DNA of 64,000 bases from Coriaria nepalensis (taxonomy: Eukaryota; Streptophyta; Magnoliopsida; Cucurbitales; Coriariaceae): the NCBI GenBank assembly GCA_027186245.1, contig CP114498.1:6083501-6147500 (forward strand). Direction: 5' to 3'. The position numbers and the translations under genes are program-made. Within the stretch, counting starts at the first letter, position 1; every line of letters begins with the position of its first letter. Below are positions 49,121 to 62,620 of the stretch, piece by piece. The notes under the pieces are model-generated. The model saw nothing but the letters and a program-made list of their open reading frames with translations. It was not told the DNA's origin and searched no databases.

Positions 49121-52084
49121 TCACATATTAAAAATTAACCGTGAAATAATTTAAATTCGTAAGCACATGGAATTTGTGAGTGTTTGACATGGAAGTTCTA
49201 ACAATATATGAATCATTACTTAACTAAGGTCCAATGTCAAACATTAAAGCAGCTGGAATCTAGTACCAGTTAGCAAACTACGTGTGAATTGTGACAAGTG
49301 CAAAACGCGGTCGAGATACAGTTAATTATGTGAAGACAACGAAAGGGACAAAAGAAATTTATATGCACTCGTACGACATTGGAATAAAATTCAAGTTTTT
49401 AGGTAACCCCTTCCCATCTCAATTAGCCCACTTGGCAACTAGTTGCGTATGACCTGATCCGTACGACAAAACTAGATAACAGTAAGACAAAATAGGTTGA
49501 ATAGAACCGATTCCTGTTTTATGATTGAAATTGCAAAATTCTACTTATAAAAAAAAATCAAGACTCGTCAATCTAATCACAAGCAAAATATCATGTGACA
49601 AGGAAAAACTAATCAAACTTGTAAGATCGTTGAAAATGTTGGAAAGTATGATGTGACTGCTTTTCAGCTGCGTGGGTGCATTTAATTCTGCTCAGATGCA
49701 TGTGTATAAATTATGTAAAGACTAAATAATTAAGACATATAGAATAGTTGACTTTTTGCATATGGGGGAGTGAAGCGGTTAGTGACTAGAACATGAAGTG
49801 CATGAAATGAAGTCAACTAATCGATGAAGTCTGACTAGAACAGCTTTACAATCAGCAGATCATATGCCACAATGGTTGCAAGGTCGACATGAAAGATGGA
49901 AACATATCTGAACGCAGGATTTGATTTGAAATATAGAAATGCAGCCACGCAGCATCACGTCATTGCTTGTTGGTATGGTTCTAACTTCTAGGTCTATTCT
50001 ATTTGATATTAATTTCTTGATTAATATATTAATTCCTTGATTTAAGATATAATTAATCTCTGATACCTAAATAACTATTTTATTTGCATAAATTATTTCG
50101 CACAACATTAATTAACTGTATTTATGTTTGTCGGTGTTGTTTTACACGATCATCATTCGGCAAATATAATTCATACTTTTGTTTTTAGTGTCTACCCTAT
50201 CCGATCCTTATGATAAAACATTTATTTGTTTTTTTGAAGAATATTAAAAACAGATAAACAAAATACAACTGGTGAAATGCAAAGATCAGCATAGTTAGGT
50301 CTGGCTTCTTAGGTTTAAATTATTAAAATATATGTATATATTATTAAAAATAAATAAAAATAATTTTATATTATTATTTTTATATATTTTTTATAAAAAA
50401 AAAAAAATAATTATATTTTTATATAATAACGTGTAGATATATAATTAATTTTTACACTTATATTTATTTTTAAAAATTTCTAATTTATTTTTAATATTTA
50501 AAAATTATTCATTAATTTTTTATATTCTTAACAATAAAAAATTTATGTTAAATTTTTTTTTTATTAATAAATATCAATAGTATTTTTAATTTTTTTAAAT
50601 TTACTATTTTATTTATTATAAATGATTTAAAATTTTAATTTTATCTAAAACCTCAAACGAACACGAGCCGCGCCTCGGAACATAGCTTATACAAGTGTTA
50701 TATGTCTAGGCTTGCCATTTCTATTGTTACCCAATATATATATATATATATATATAGTATTTATATCTGCACCACATGTAGCCCAAGATATTGGGTCCGA
50801 TGTCCGTCTAGGTTTTGGCACGATTAGGAGAAAAAAATCAGCTCGGTTGAAAATTTAATTGAGAAAATTATAAATAATTACGATGTAATATAGTTAAGTT
50901 CAAACTATGATGGTAAGTTAAAATAGAAAAATAATTAGAGTGGGATGAAACACCCTATAATATAATAAATGTATATCATTAAAGTTTTTCTTAATAAATA
51001 CATAAAATCAATTATGTTAAAACTAATACAACATGGTAATGTACAAATTAAGGCCTGCTTGTGATTGCTGTTGTTGTTGGTGTTGGTGTCGGACTAAGAA
51101 CATATGACAAAGTACAGTAAGTATTGAAATTATTTCTCAATTATTTATATTTGTCTAAATATTGAACACCATCTGCTGCTTTAGAAAGCTTATCAGCCTT
51201 TTGAAATTTGTTTACATACATGTGATTATTTTTCGTATTCATATCGGACTCAGAATTATGTGCAGTCACACATTCAAATGAATAAGTGTCGGGATGTGTA
51301 ATTTTTGTGATTTTTTTAAGAAATTTTAATTTTCTAATTAACCCATATTTTAGCTAATTTTTTGTATTTTATTATTATTCTTTTTATAATATAATTGTAT
51401 TTTGTGTCAAATGGATTTTCTATAAATTAATCATGAATTCATGATCTTTGGGGAACTGAACAAAGAATGAATAAGAGAGGTATTGACTGACAAGTAACAA
51501 AAAATAGGAAAACAGGGAAAATAATGTAGTCATGAGGATTTGAGCTTAAGATCCTGAATACAATTAATATACAATTCTACTTAATTTTAACAAATTTAGA
51601 GAATATAAATATGTATACTTTTTTTCTTTTTTTTTTTTTTTTTTTTTTCCGGCACCTAAGATGGGGTGGCTCTGCCCCTTGTCTACCGGGTGCAGATCAG
51701 ATCCGTGTAGAGAATATTATTCCACACTGTAATTATAAAGTTTCGAAATTGGATATGTACATAATTTGGATTTTATATTCATAGTTAATTATTTCTAATT
51801 GAGAGTTTAAATTTTTGTATGATATTAAACCGTGGATTATGCTTCATATTGTTGATATAAAAGATTTGGAGACTGCAAGTTTACTGATTTTGGTGTACAT
51901 TAGTGGTATCTCAATGAGACTAAATATGATTAGTTCACTAAAATGAAAATATTTAACTATGACATATGATATGTACAAAACTGTTTACGTCAACCCTAGC
52001 TGCTCATGCACCTGCTCCCGAATCCCTTGGGACGAGCAGGCTGCCTAACGTGTTGTCTCAAAAAGGTCAAACCCTAATTTGCAA
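49121..52084. other. AT-rich spacer
   Basis: No coding sequence is recognised. It contains a TA-run at 50736-50754 and a poly(T) run near 51620-51648 followed by the GC-richer patch CCGGCACCTAAGATGGGG. Confidence 0.35.
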
Positions 52085-52085
52085 C

Positions 52086-52134
<49 letters not shown>

Positions 52135-52145
52135 TAATAATAATG
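52086..52145. repeat. AAT trinucleotide microsatellite
   Basis: An (AAT)n run of about 45 bases, continuing with interrupted GATAAT units. Open frames translating to poly-Asn, poly-Ile or poly-Leu here are artefacts of the repeat. Confidence 0.9.
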
Positions 52146-54646
52146 ATAATGATATATTAATAAATAATGCAAAGCAAGTAGTAGAGAGGAGAAATAATAA
52201 TATTAAACGAATCGAGGAAACCGTAAGTTTCTCGAACATTGGTCATTTGATGATTAATTCAAACTACGGTTTACTATTTCTTTCTTTCATTTTATAAGCA
52301 TTCACTATGATATCTAAACATAAATATATATTATTATTATAATTTAATAAATAAATAAAATATACTATAGATTTTATTTAATAATTTCATTTTATTTATC
52401 AAAACGAGTCATAATACTTATACAAGAAAATTTCATTATTAACTAGCATTGTTATATTTCCGATACAACATTTTAAATAATGGTGTTAGCATTGTTGTAA
52501 TGAAATGGATATGATTTATCTTAGTTCATCTTCTTTATACAACATGTCTTGCCTCTTACTTGAGAAGATGTCAAATTTTAACCTAGTTTCCGACTTTGCA
52601 ATTTTATGCATGGGTTTAAAGTTCAATGAAATTAGGATCTATACATATAATATGATATGCAGTTTCTTTCGTCTTGTATAAACTAAGTGAAACTATATAT
52701 AACTTATAGAGAGTTGAAAACAAGCTACAAATTAGTGTTGCCGTGGTCATGTGTACTTTATGCGGATTAATTTATGTACAAGTAATTATACCGAATCAAC
52801 AAATGAATCAGAGAAGAAGGTTAATCGATGACAAGGACCTGAATTTTGACCGTTAAAATTGGCGAGCCAAAAATATAAATTATAAATCAAAGGACTTAGA
52901 TTAAATTATACTTATATATATCCAATGGTAGCCAAATGTCATTTTTAGTGAACAGGTCAAGTTCATCCAGAAGATAATGATTATAGAGAAGAAAATTTAT
53001 ATATATATATAATTATAATATAATTTAATATATTATATATCATATGCTATAAATATAAATATATATCATGATTAAAGAGGTTAAAAAATCAAAATGACCT
53101 TGGAACATTTCAAAATAGTTGTAAAAAGTATGTTTCTTGATGGCGTGTGTACATATAATGTGAACTTTTGCAGCTTCCAATGATGAATATTTCTAGTTGT
53201 ATGTGAAGACTTTTGCATGAAAATGTACGAATTGAAAGATTCATATTACAGCATCCAATTTTTTAATTCAAATATTTTTGAAAAATTCAAGAGTTGAAGC
53301 TCTATACTCACAAAAAGGTCGTACACTATGTTATTACATTACGATTATTGACTTTTATGTGTACAACAATGATTTGAGTACAAATTTGGCATTCCTTAAT
53401 TTCTTATCTTGTTCATGTATATGTAATTTTAGGATTTTTTACATCTTTTGAAGATTCGTTGATCCATGTAAGATTTTCTTAAAATACTAAAAAATTACTC
53501 AAAGTTAAAAGTAGCAATGCATAAGATTCATCTCAAAATTTACTTTTAAAAGCCGTCAGTTAATTTTAAAATCGATAGATGTTAAATTTTTAATATTAAC
53601 GGTAATCTGAACGAAAACTAATCGGGTTTTAATAATTAAGAATATTATAAACTAACAAATGGAGAATGAATTTAGAGTATCTTTCCAAGACATACAATAA
53701 ATACTACACGGCTGGCTGGCTACACACGCGATTGGAAACATACGCTGCAGCTTAGAATGCTACTACCTCCCTTCTTCCAATGAACGTATGTACGTTGGCT
53801 AGCAGTTGAAGTTAACTACAACGAGTATGGGAGGGGCATTAATTTGCTACTCCAAAGAGTGCAAACAAAAAACCAAAAAGGAATGAATGTTTCAGTAAAT
53901 GGTAAAAAGCCTGCAAAAGAGGTCCAAACTCCAAAAGAAAGAATACATTAATTCATATATTTATTATTATTTATTGGTAATTATTAAGTTTTTGAGTGTT
54001 AGGTTACCAGAGAAGTCACAACCTACTCGTCGTATTCAAAAGAAAAGACTTAAATATTAGCATCTCTTTCACGTACCCCTAAACTGATAAAAAGGTGGTT
54101 TGATAGCTAGGCGGGTCCCCTTTTTGATTAGTTACTACGTAGACACTTTCATTTCATTCACTCCATTATTGCTTGCATTCATCAGAGAAACTTTTTAGTG
54201 AATGTTTGACTCCGTATTTTAAAATTTTAAAATTATTATTAAATAGATATTGAAAAGTTAATAAAATATAAAAATAATTTTTAAATAAATATATTAAAAT
54301 AAAAAATAGTATTAAAAAATTATTCTCTATTTTTAATAAATGTATTTAAAAAATTAGGGTTTAGGTTAACTAATGGAACTCTTGTGTTGTGTTTCTTTTT
54401 GAACTTACAAGTTAACCTAATATTCTTATGTAGCATGCATATTAATAATAGTATATAGTTTTTCAATTTTATTTTTAAAAACGATTCAAATAATTTTGGT
54501 CCAACTAATCCCATGCATATTATTATTATATATAATTTCACAACCACCGATTTTTATAAAATATTTAAAATACTATAATCACATAGAAACGGATCTAAAA
54601 ATAGATAAGATTTAAAAACATTACACCTATTTTTATTAATATTTTT

Positions 54647-54683
<37 letters not shown>

Positions 54684-56190
54684 TTTAAATAATTTTCGAC
54701 TGTAAGAATTATAATATTAATATTTAATTAATTAATTAATATATAAATAAATATATATATATATTTTTAGGAAATTAAAATTTTAGGATGAAATGAAAGC
54801 TGTTTTTGAATGGATACAACTGTCCCTGATACTGACTCGAATGCGCCAAATCGCCTTCTAAAGATTTCTCATTACACATCTCACCAACATTCAATCATTA
54901 TGTCTTGCCTCTCTGATCCCTGCTTTCTTCTCTAGCTCAATAGATAAGAGTTTGAGGATGACAATATAAAAAGACAATAGGATGCAATTCAAACAAATCA
55001 CTGTTTTAGTTTTGTTTTTCCCCCTTACATGTATTATCTCAACAACTCTTACACTTATTTCAATCATTTCTTACATGCTACTTTTAGCAGAGACGTTTCT
55101 TCACACGGCATTGATTCTGTAGATTACAGATGGTCTTAATTGTTTGCCATCCTCTTTCTTGGATGTAAACTTCATGTAGTTCTATTGGCATTTCAAGCTA
55201 ATCAAGCCATATTAGACCCAATTCATATTTAATATTAAGATAATAATAATAATTTATTTATTTATTATTTAAAAATACAAAATATAAAAAGCAATAGAGG
55301 AAGAGGATGATAACTTTTTGGGTGTGGATTGAAGTCAAGAATATTCGGATTTCTATGCTCTAGAAATTAATACTAAAATATACAAAAAGAATACGTTATA
55401 CAAAATGGAAAGCAATTGCCCAACAAACCCTGTGACAGGGCAAAAAAATTGCTTGACCAAAAATATTTAGGTTATTAATTTGGGATAATGTTAATTTTAT
55501 AATTAAATTTAATATTATAAAGTGTAGTAGGATGGCCCCAGATTGCTGTGTAGTCATTTTCAGGAAAATAGGGCATACTTCAAAATGTATGCAGTATTCC
55601 CATGTGCAAAGTGAATTCCATGCATTATTGTTATTTCTTCCCTGTTCCGAGAGTTGATAATTCACTTCCAAATTATTCTTCTCTTTCCTTTAACTTGGGT
55701 TTTTTTTTTTTTTTTTTTTTTTAAGCCCCTCTTTTAACTTCCTCTTCTTTCGAAGGTATTCTTTTCATGTGGGTAGTTCAAATTTTAGTCAAAAAAGCTG
55801 CGCTGCTAATTTGATTCAAACTTGTCGTGCTATTAGCTTATGAGAAATGTAGGGATCTAAAGTGATAGGATTAAGTGTATATATCAGTTTGATATTATAA
55901 TATTATATACTTATCTCTTCGTATATATATATCTAACATACTACTAAAATTGTACGCCTAGCTAACACATATAAGGATTTAAAAACAGCAAGGAATAACA
56001 AGTACTGATTTTGTGCATTACAGTGCAAACATGGTCACATGCAGAATAATTGATCAAGTACGTATGAAAGAAATGTAGCATTCAAATTTCATAAAAATGA
56101 TCGAGACATGTTTAAAAAGTTCGATAAGATTAAATCGATATTTCATGTAAAGTTAGGAAACAAAATGGAAATACGGAAACCATTCTACTT
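52146..56190. other. AT-rich spacer upstream of the extensin gene
   Basis: A TA-run at 54654-54678 and other short AT simple repeats (for example near 53000 and 54740-54760), plus a poly(T) run at 55701-55722. Open frames at 54320-54547 and 55396-55671 carry no domain. No gene is supported. Confidence 0.35.
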
Positions 56191-56197
56191 TTCAAAC

Positions 56198-56300
56198 CAC
56201 GTGGTAGGGGGAACAAAACATCATGCGGTGCCACGTAAGCTCCGCTAAATCGTTGACCACATCGTTGGTTTGATCCATCGACTCATAGGGTGCCACGTAA
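56198..56300 (+). promoter_or_regulatory. ACGT-element cluster upstream of the extensin gene
   Basis: A G-box CACGTG (56198-56203, within CCACGTGG) and two identical 12-mers GGTGCCACGTAA (56227-56238 and 56289-56300), with a W-box-like TTGACC between them (near 56253). ACGT cores are bound by plant bZIP and bHLH factors. They lie 420-520 bases upstream of the start codon. Function is inferred. Confidence 0.5.
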
Positions 56301-56550
56301 TTAGAATGATGTTGAGACATCAACATACATCACTGGGACGGCCCAGTTTTAGAGAGGTGGAAGATTGAAACTTTTACAAAGCATTGATTGGCACTTACAA
56401 TATATAATTATATTTTTTGGCTGACAGATTAACTAATTGGGTTAAACTATTGGAAGGCCAGCTAGCGAGAGAGCATCTGATGAATTAATCAAAGGCAAGT
56501 AGTTTGGAAATAGTCGTTGCTACTAGCCCCCCTTAGACGACTTCTTTCGC

Positions 56551-56557
56551 TATAAAT
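56551..56557 (+). promoter_or_regulatory. TATA box of the extensin gene
   Basis: CGCTATAAATTCA, about 170 bases upstream of the first start codon and about 30 bases before a CTTCACATCC stretch that would suit a transcription start. Confidence 0.65.
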
Positions 56558-56720
56558 TCAACCCATGCTTTTAACACTTCACATCCTACTACTACCTAAC
56601 ACCCTCTCTCCCACTCTTTCCCGAATATTTTCCACTGCCGCCCTTCATTTTTCCGGGAAGAATTCTGAGAGAAAATCCAAGATATTGGCCATTAATTAGG
56701 TAGTGTTTTTCCCGTAATCA

Positions 56721-59700
56721 ATGATAAGTGGAGGCGGCGGCCCCCTAAGGGGTCGTCTTTGGTCACATATGGCCATGGCATTGGCCATAGTTTTTGTTTC
56801 GAGCAATGTAGGTTCGGTTTCCGGTGATGAGTATATTTACTCATCCCCACCACCTCCTACTCACTCTCCACCACCACCATACGAATACAAGTCTCCTCCG
56901 CCTCCTTCACCATCACCTCCACCACCTTACGAGTACAAGTCTCCACCACCGCCTACCCATTCGCCGCCACCGTACGAGTACAAGTCACCCCCACCTCCTA
57001 CTCATTCACCCCCACCACCATATGAGTATAAGTCCCCACCACCTCCTACTCACTCTCCACCATATGAATACAAATCTCCACCTCCACCTATATATTCCCC
57101 GCCACCTCCATATGAATATAAGTCTCCACCGCCTCCCACTTATACACCACCGCCACCATATGAATATAAGTCACCACCACCGCCTTCACCATCTCCACCA
57201 CCTCCATATGAATATAAGTCTCCACCACCTCCTAAGATTTCACCACCACCATATGAATACAAGTCACCGCCACCACCCTCTCCGTATCCACCACCTCCAT
57301 ACGAATATAAGTCTCCACCACCTCCTACTCATTCACCACCACCATATGAATACAAGTCACCGCCACCACCTTCTCCATCTCCACCACCTCCTACTCATTC
57401 ACCACCACCATATGAGTACAAGTTACCACCACCACCTCCATATGAATACAAGTCTCCACCACCTCCTAAGATTTTACCACCACCATATGAATACAAGTCA
57501 CCGCCACCACCTTCTCCATCTCCACCACCTCCATATGAATATAAGTCTCCACCACCTCCTATTCATTCACCACCACCATATGAGTATAAGTCACCGCCAC
57601 CACCTCCATATGAATACAAGTCTCCACCACCTCCTAAGATTTCACCACCACCATATGAATACAAGTCACCTCCTCCTCCCTCACCAAAACCTCCACCGTA
57701 CGAGTATAAGTCACCTCCTCCACCTTCACCATCACCTCCACTACCGTATGTGTACAAGTCTCCACCACCTCCAACTCACTCGCCACCACCATATGAATAC
57801 AAGTCACCTCCTCCTCCCTCACCAAAACCTCCACCATATGAGTATAAGTCACCTCCTCCACCCTCACTATCACCTCCACCACCTTATGTATACAAGTCCC
57901 CACCACCTCCAACTCACTCGCCACCACCATATGAATACAAGTCACCTCCTCCTCCCTCACCACCACCATATGAATACAAATCACCTCCTCCTCCCTCACC
58001 GAAACCTCCACCACCTTATGAATACAAATCTCCTCCACCTCCAACACATTCTCCTCCACCTTATTATTATAAATCTCCTCCTCCACCGGTCAAGTCTCCT
58101 CCACCTCCTTACTATTATAAATCACCACCACCACCACAACACAAGGCATTTCCTCCTCCCTACCACTATATTTCTCCACCTCCACCCCATCACCATGGCC
58201 CATTTATTGTTAAGGTGGTCGGAAAAGTTTACTGCTATAGATGTTATGATTGGGACAATACTAAGAAGTCACACGACAAGAAGCATCTTAAAGGTAATTT
58301 TTTACTTTCTGAAAACTTCTCAAAATTCCATAAAAAAATTGTCTATTTTCCACAGCCTCTCTTTCATATACGTATGCTTGATTCATTATTGAAGAAAAAA
58401 CAAAAGTTACGACATTGGTCATTGACCCATGTTTTATACAATTAAAATAAAATACTGAGACCAACCTCAATCATGTTGCCAATTGAAATGAGAATGATAA
58501 GCCAATATAGTCCAAGCATAGAGGGACAAAATTAACTGCAATTGTAGTCTTTTTAAAGGTAAAACAATTAAAGTTATAGCTAGACAATTGATTGATGATT
58601 ATTTGGTATTCCTTTGCTAAAATGGAGCAGGTGCGGTAGTGGAAGTGACCTGCAAGGTTGGAAAGGCAAAGGTTGTAGCTTATGGTAAAACAAAGAACAA
58701 CGGCAAATACAGTATTGCAGTAAAGAACTACGATTATAAGAAGTATGGTGTTAAGGCTTGTACTGCTAAGCTGCATGCACCACCCAAGGACTCACCATGC
58801 AACATCCCAACTAACCTCCATTGGGGTATTAAGGGTGCTAATCTTAAGGTCAAATCTAAGACGAAGTACGAGGTTGTTCTTTCAGCTAAGCCATTTGCTT
58901 ATGCTCCGAAGACCCCGTATAAAGAGTGTAAGAAAACAGAACCGGAACATCACCCGCCTCCATATGTTTACAAGTCACCGCCTCCTCCATCACCGACTTA
59001 CATCTATAAATCACCACCTCCACCACCGCCCACCTATGTTTATAAGTCACCGCCACCTCCAACACCCACATATGTTTATAAGTCTCCACCTCCACCATCT
59101 CCGACTTATGTGTACAAGTCCCCACCTCCTCCATCACCAACCTACGCTTATAAGTCCCCACCACCCCCACCTCCCACTTACATTTACAAATCCCCACCTC
59201 CACCTCCAACTTACGTATACAAATCTCCGCCTCCTCCACCCCCAACATATGTCTACAAGTCACCATCCCCACCACCCCCCACGTATGTTTATAAATCCCC
59301 ACCTCCACCGCCTCCGCCAACTTACATCTACAAGTCTCCACCTCCCCCACCACCCACCTACATTTACAAGTCACCACCACCGCCCACATATGAATACAAA
59401 TCCCCACCACCTCCTCCACCAACTTATATCTATAAGTCTCCCCCTCCACCACCACCGCCCACATATGAGTACAAGTCCCCACCACCTCCTCCACCAAATT
59501 ATATCTATAAGTCTCCCCCTCCGCCACCACCTATCTATGTCTACAAGTCACCACCTCCTCCACCACCAACATACGAGTACAAATCCCCACCACCACCACC
59601 TACATATGTATACAAATCACCACCTCCACCTACTTACATTTACAAGTCTCCACCACCACCGACATATGAGTACAAATCCCCACCACCGCCACCCACATAC

Positions 59701-60873
59701 GGATATAAATCACCACCTCCACCTACTTACATTTACAAGTCCCCACCACCACCACCACCACCGGCTTATGAGTACAAGTCCCCACCTCCTCCTACGCCAA
59801 CATACATTTACAAGTCTCCACCGCCTCCATCACCCACTTATGTCTACAAGTCACCACCTCCACCACCACCTACCTATAAGTATAAGTCTCCGCCACCTCC
59901 TTCACCCACTTACATCTACAAATCACCCCCTCCACCACCTTACATCTACAAATCTCCACCACCTCCATCACCTTCTCCTCCACCGCCCTACTACTACAAG
60001 TCACCTCCACCCCCACCAACTTACCTCTACAAGTCACCACCTCCACCAGCCTATATCTACAAATCTCCACCACCTCCATCACCTTCTCCTCCACCGCCCT
60101 ACTATTACAAGTCACCTCCACCCCCACCAACTTACCTCTACAAGTCACCACCTCCACCAGCCTATATCTACAAATCTCCTCCACCTCCAGTACATTCTCC
60201 TCCACCGCCCTACTACTACAAGTCACCTCCACCACCATCACCGTCTCCTCCTCCTCCATACTACTACAAGTCACCACCTCCACCATCTCCCTCTCCTCCA
60301 CCACCATACTACTACAAATCTCCCCCTCCACCAAAACACTCTCCTCCACCTCCATACTACTACAAATCACCACCTCCACCATCTCCCTCTCCACCACCAC
60401 CATACTACTACAAATCTCCCCCTCCACCAGAACACTCTCCACCACCACCATACTACTACAAATCTCCCCCTCCACCAGAACACTCTCCACCACCTCCATA
60501 CTACTACAAATCTCCACCACCTCCAGAGCACTCTCCCCCACCACCTTATCACTACAAATCTCCACCACCACCATCTCCATCACCCCCACCTCCTTACGAA
60601 TACAATTCTCCACCGCCACCATCACCATCTCCTCCTCCACCATACTATTACAAATCCCCACCACCACCTTCACCATCTCCTCCTCCACCATACTATTACA
60701 AGTCCCCACCACCACCTTCACCATCTCCTCCTCCACCCTACTTTTACAAGTCTCCTCCCCCTCCTTCACCATCTCCTCCTCCTACATATCTCTACAAGTC
60801 ACCTCCACCGCCAGTGAAATATCCTCCCCCTCCGGTATACATTTATGCATCACCGCCACCACCAAAATACTAA
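56721..60873 (+). CDS. Extensin-like hydroxyproline-rich protein with internal Pollen Ole e 1 domain
   Basis: Two exons, 56721-58293 and 58631-60873, joined by a phase-1 GT-AG intron, give 1271 aa. Residues 17-35 (MAMALAIVFV...) are a signal peptide core; Met17 or Met19 have a better start context (ATGG) than Met1, so the first 16 residues may be untranslated. Residues about 38-490 hold 24 YEYK units, two YVYK and two YYYK units, mostly alternating with SPPPP. Residues 495-624 form a Pollen Ole e 1-like domain (VKVVGKVYCYRC at the start) with six cysteines: 505, 508, 532, 568, 581 and 624. The intron falls inside it at Gly525 (HLKG|AVVEVTCK). The rest is a second extensin block, first YIYK/YVYK/YEYK and later YYYK with SPSPPPP spacers, ending YIYASPPPPKY. 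SPPPP serines and prolines are normally glycosylated and Tyr-X-Tyr motifs cross-linked in the cell wall. The protein is therefore probably secreted and structural. Confidence 0.92.
59960..60182. repeat. 111-bp tandem duplication in the second extensin block
   Basis: The stretch beginning CCTTCTCCTCCACCGCCCTA at 59971 recurs at 60082 with nearly no change over the full 37-codon period, covering YYYK, YLYK and YIYK units. The other repeats in the gene are far more diverged at the DNA level. Confidence 0.85.
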
Positions 60874-61010
60874 GCTATACAAGCGTTGAATGTAAATCAT
60901 CATGTAGGTGTCATTCCATGAATCATTGATTTACTTAGTTCATTATGATTTTGTTTTCTCACAATTTTTCCATATTGATTTACAGGTTTCTATTTCTATT
61001 TTATTAGTGG

Positions 61011-61016
61011 AATAAA
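61011..61016 (+). terminator. Candidate poly(A) signal of the extensin gene
   Basis: AATAAA, about 140 bases past the stop codon. Confidence 0.5.
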
Positions 61017-61019
61017 AGA

Positions 61020-62620
61020 AGGCTTCATACGGAAACCATTTAGAAACCAAGCTCCAAACATATGTTCACCCAATAAGGATCTATTTGCACAAAGAGAAAG
61101 TCCAGAATTCATCGATTTAGACCAAAGTGCTTCTACTAGTTCTGTTTTGGTCATCTTCCATATTGTCGTATTATTGTTTTCAACTAGAGGAGTGACTTCA
61201 ATTTTTTGTTTACGTAGAAGGATTTGGAAGCATCGGTGAACATATAGCGCCCTTGATCTTAAAGAAGTCAACATGTGATTGTTTGTATTTTTCTATTTAT
61301 TCTATGGATCGATTTGGGTTCATTTAAATAATGAAGTTATATATTAGTAGTGTTATGTTATGTATGATTGGGATTTTTTTTTATTTAACGATTCAGTTAC
61401 GGTGTCTACTTAACTTACAATGATAAAAATAAAGTAGGAAAAATCCACAATTAAAGCTTTTGTGCCATATCGTCTTCATATCTTATGGATAGCAAATTTA
61501 ATATATATGGAATCAATCAATTCACTTTTATAGCCTATCAAATAAGTGATTGAAGATGAGGACAACCTAAACAACTTCTAGAAGATTTCAATCAAATAGC
61601 TTTTATCTAATTTACTGGAACTGGGGGCTAGTCTGACCAAAAAATCAGATTTACACTTGAATATGTCGTGGCCTTTGGATTAAATCAAATGGCTAAGAAA
61701 AACTGGGCTAAGTTCTCTTTCTGGAACACATCTCTCCCTCACTCTCACGTTATTTTCTCTATCTCTTCAAAATTTTCAGATCTGGGCACCTTTCTCTTTT
61801 CAATTTTTTGTTTTTCCACTTTCAAACGCAACGCACTTCATTCATGTATTCATGTATTGATCACGGAACCAGCAAAAATACAATAATAGCAGTTTGCTCA
61901 TACAGAGCAAATCAGTCACAAAACTTGCTCCAAGTTAGTAAAGATGAAACGTTAGAAAAACAATTAATATACTTTTTCCCCTCCCTAATTACCAACATTG
62001 AAAGGGGGCTAGGCTCTCAAGTTCTCTTTATCTTTTACCTCAATTTTTTCTATACTAATTAATTCCAAATGCTTAAAATTTGAGGGTTTCTTCAAATGGA
62101 AACAAAATGAAGAAGCTTCGACTGGTTCTTCGTGATGCGGATTAGCTTCGACTAGTTCTTCGAATCCGAAACTCGAGCGAGAATCAGACGAAGAAAGCCA
62201 CGATTAAACGTCCGAATTTTTGGTTGAAAAGAAGAAATGTTTAGTCTTTGCAGACTTGTTCCACTGGTTCGATTGGATCTTCGAATAAGAAGCAAGAAGA
62301 CGAAGAAAACTGCGAGAGAGAGATGTGCTTAGATCTGAAGAAAAATTTGAAGAACTCGATTGAGAGAGAGAGAGATTAGCCACTTTTTTTTTTCTAGCCC
62401 TTGGATTAAAATGCGCCAAGATCCAAGCATCACGATAGTAGATACAGGTATAAAGTTTCGATTTGTCTGATTTTTTTTTCTTCTTTTTTAATAGTTGAAC
62501 TTTAGTTTCAGTTTAGGTGATGATAAATGCTTTAATTTAAGAATATATTTATTTTTAAATATTATTGTAGCACAAAATTATTCTGCTGTATTGGATTCAG
62601 TAACTATCAAAGATTATTGA
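61020..62620. other. Spacer without supported genes
   Basis: A 92-aa minus-strand frame (60996-61274) and small frames at 61668-62062 show no domain. At 62115-62160 the word CTTCGACTNGTTCTTCG occurs twice. Nothing else is recognised. Confidence 0.3.

Noticed and set aside
52045..52297. Poly-Asn / poly-Leu / poly-Ile frames
   Set aside because: Product of the AAT microsatellite.
57563..60772. Long antisense and alternate-frame open frames across the extensin gene (for example 57634-58086, 58886-59530, 59870-60772 minus; 56824-58392 and 58745-60817 plus)
   Set aside because: They are shadows of the Pro/Ser/Tyr/Lys repeat read in other frames. Their His/Leu- or Glu/Val-rich texts have no domain, signal or start context.
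58639..60873. A separate second extensin gene starting at 58639
   Set aside because: The frame starts with GTG, not ATG, lacks a signal peptide, and begins in the middle of the Ole e 1 domain. Splicing to 58293 restores the domain.
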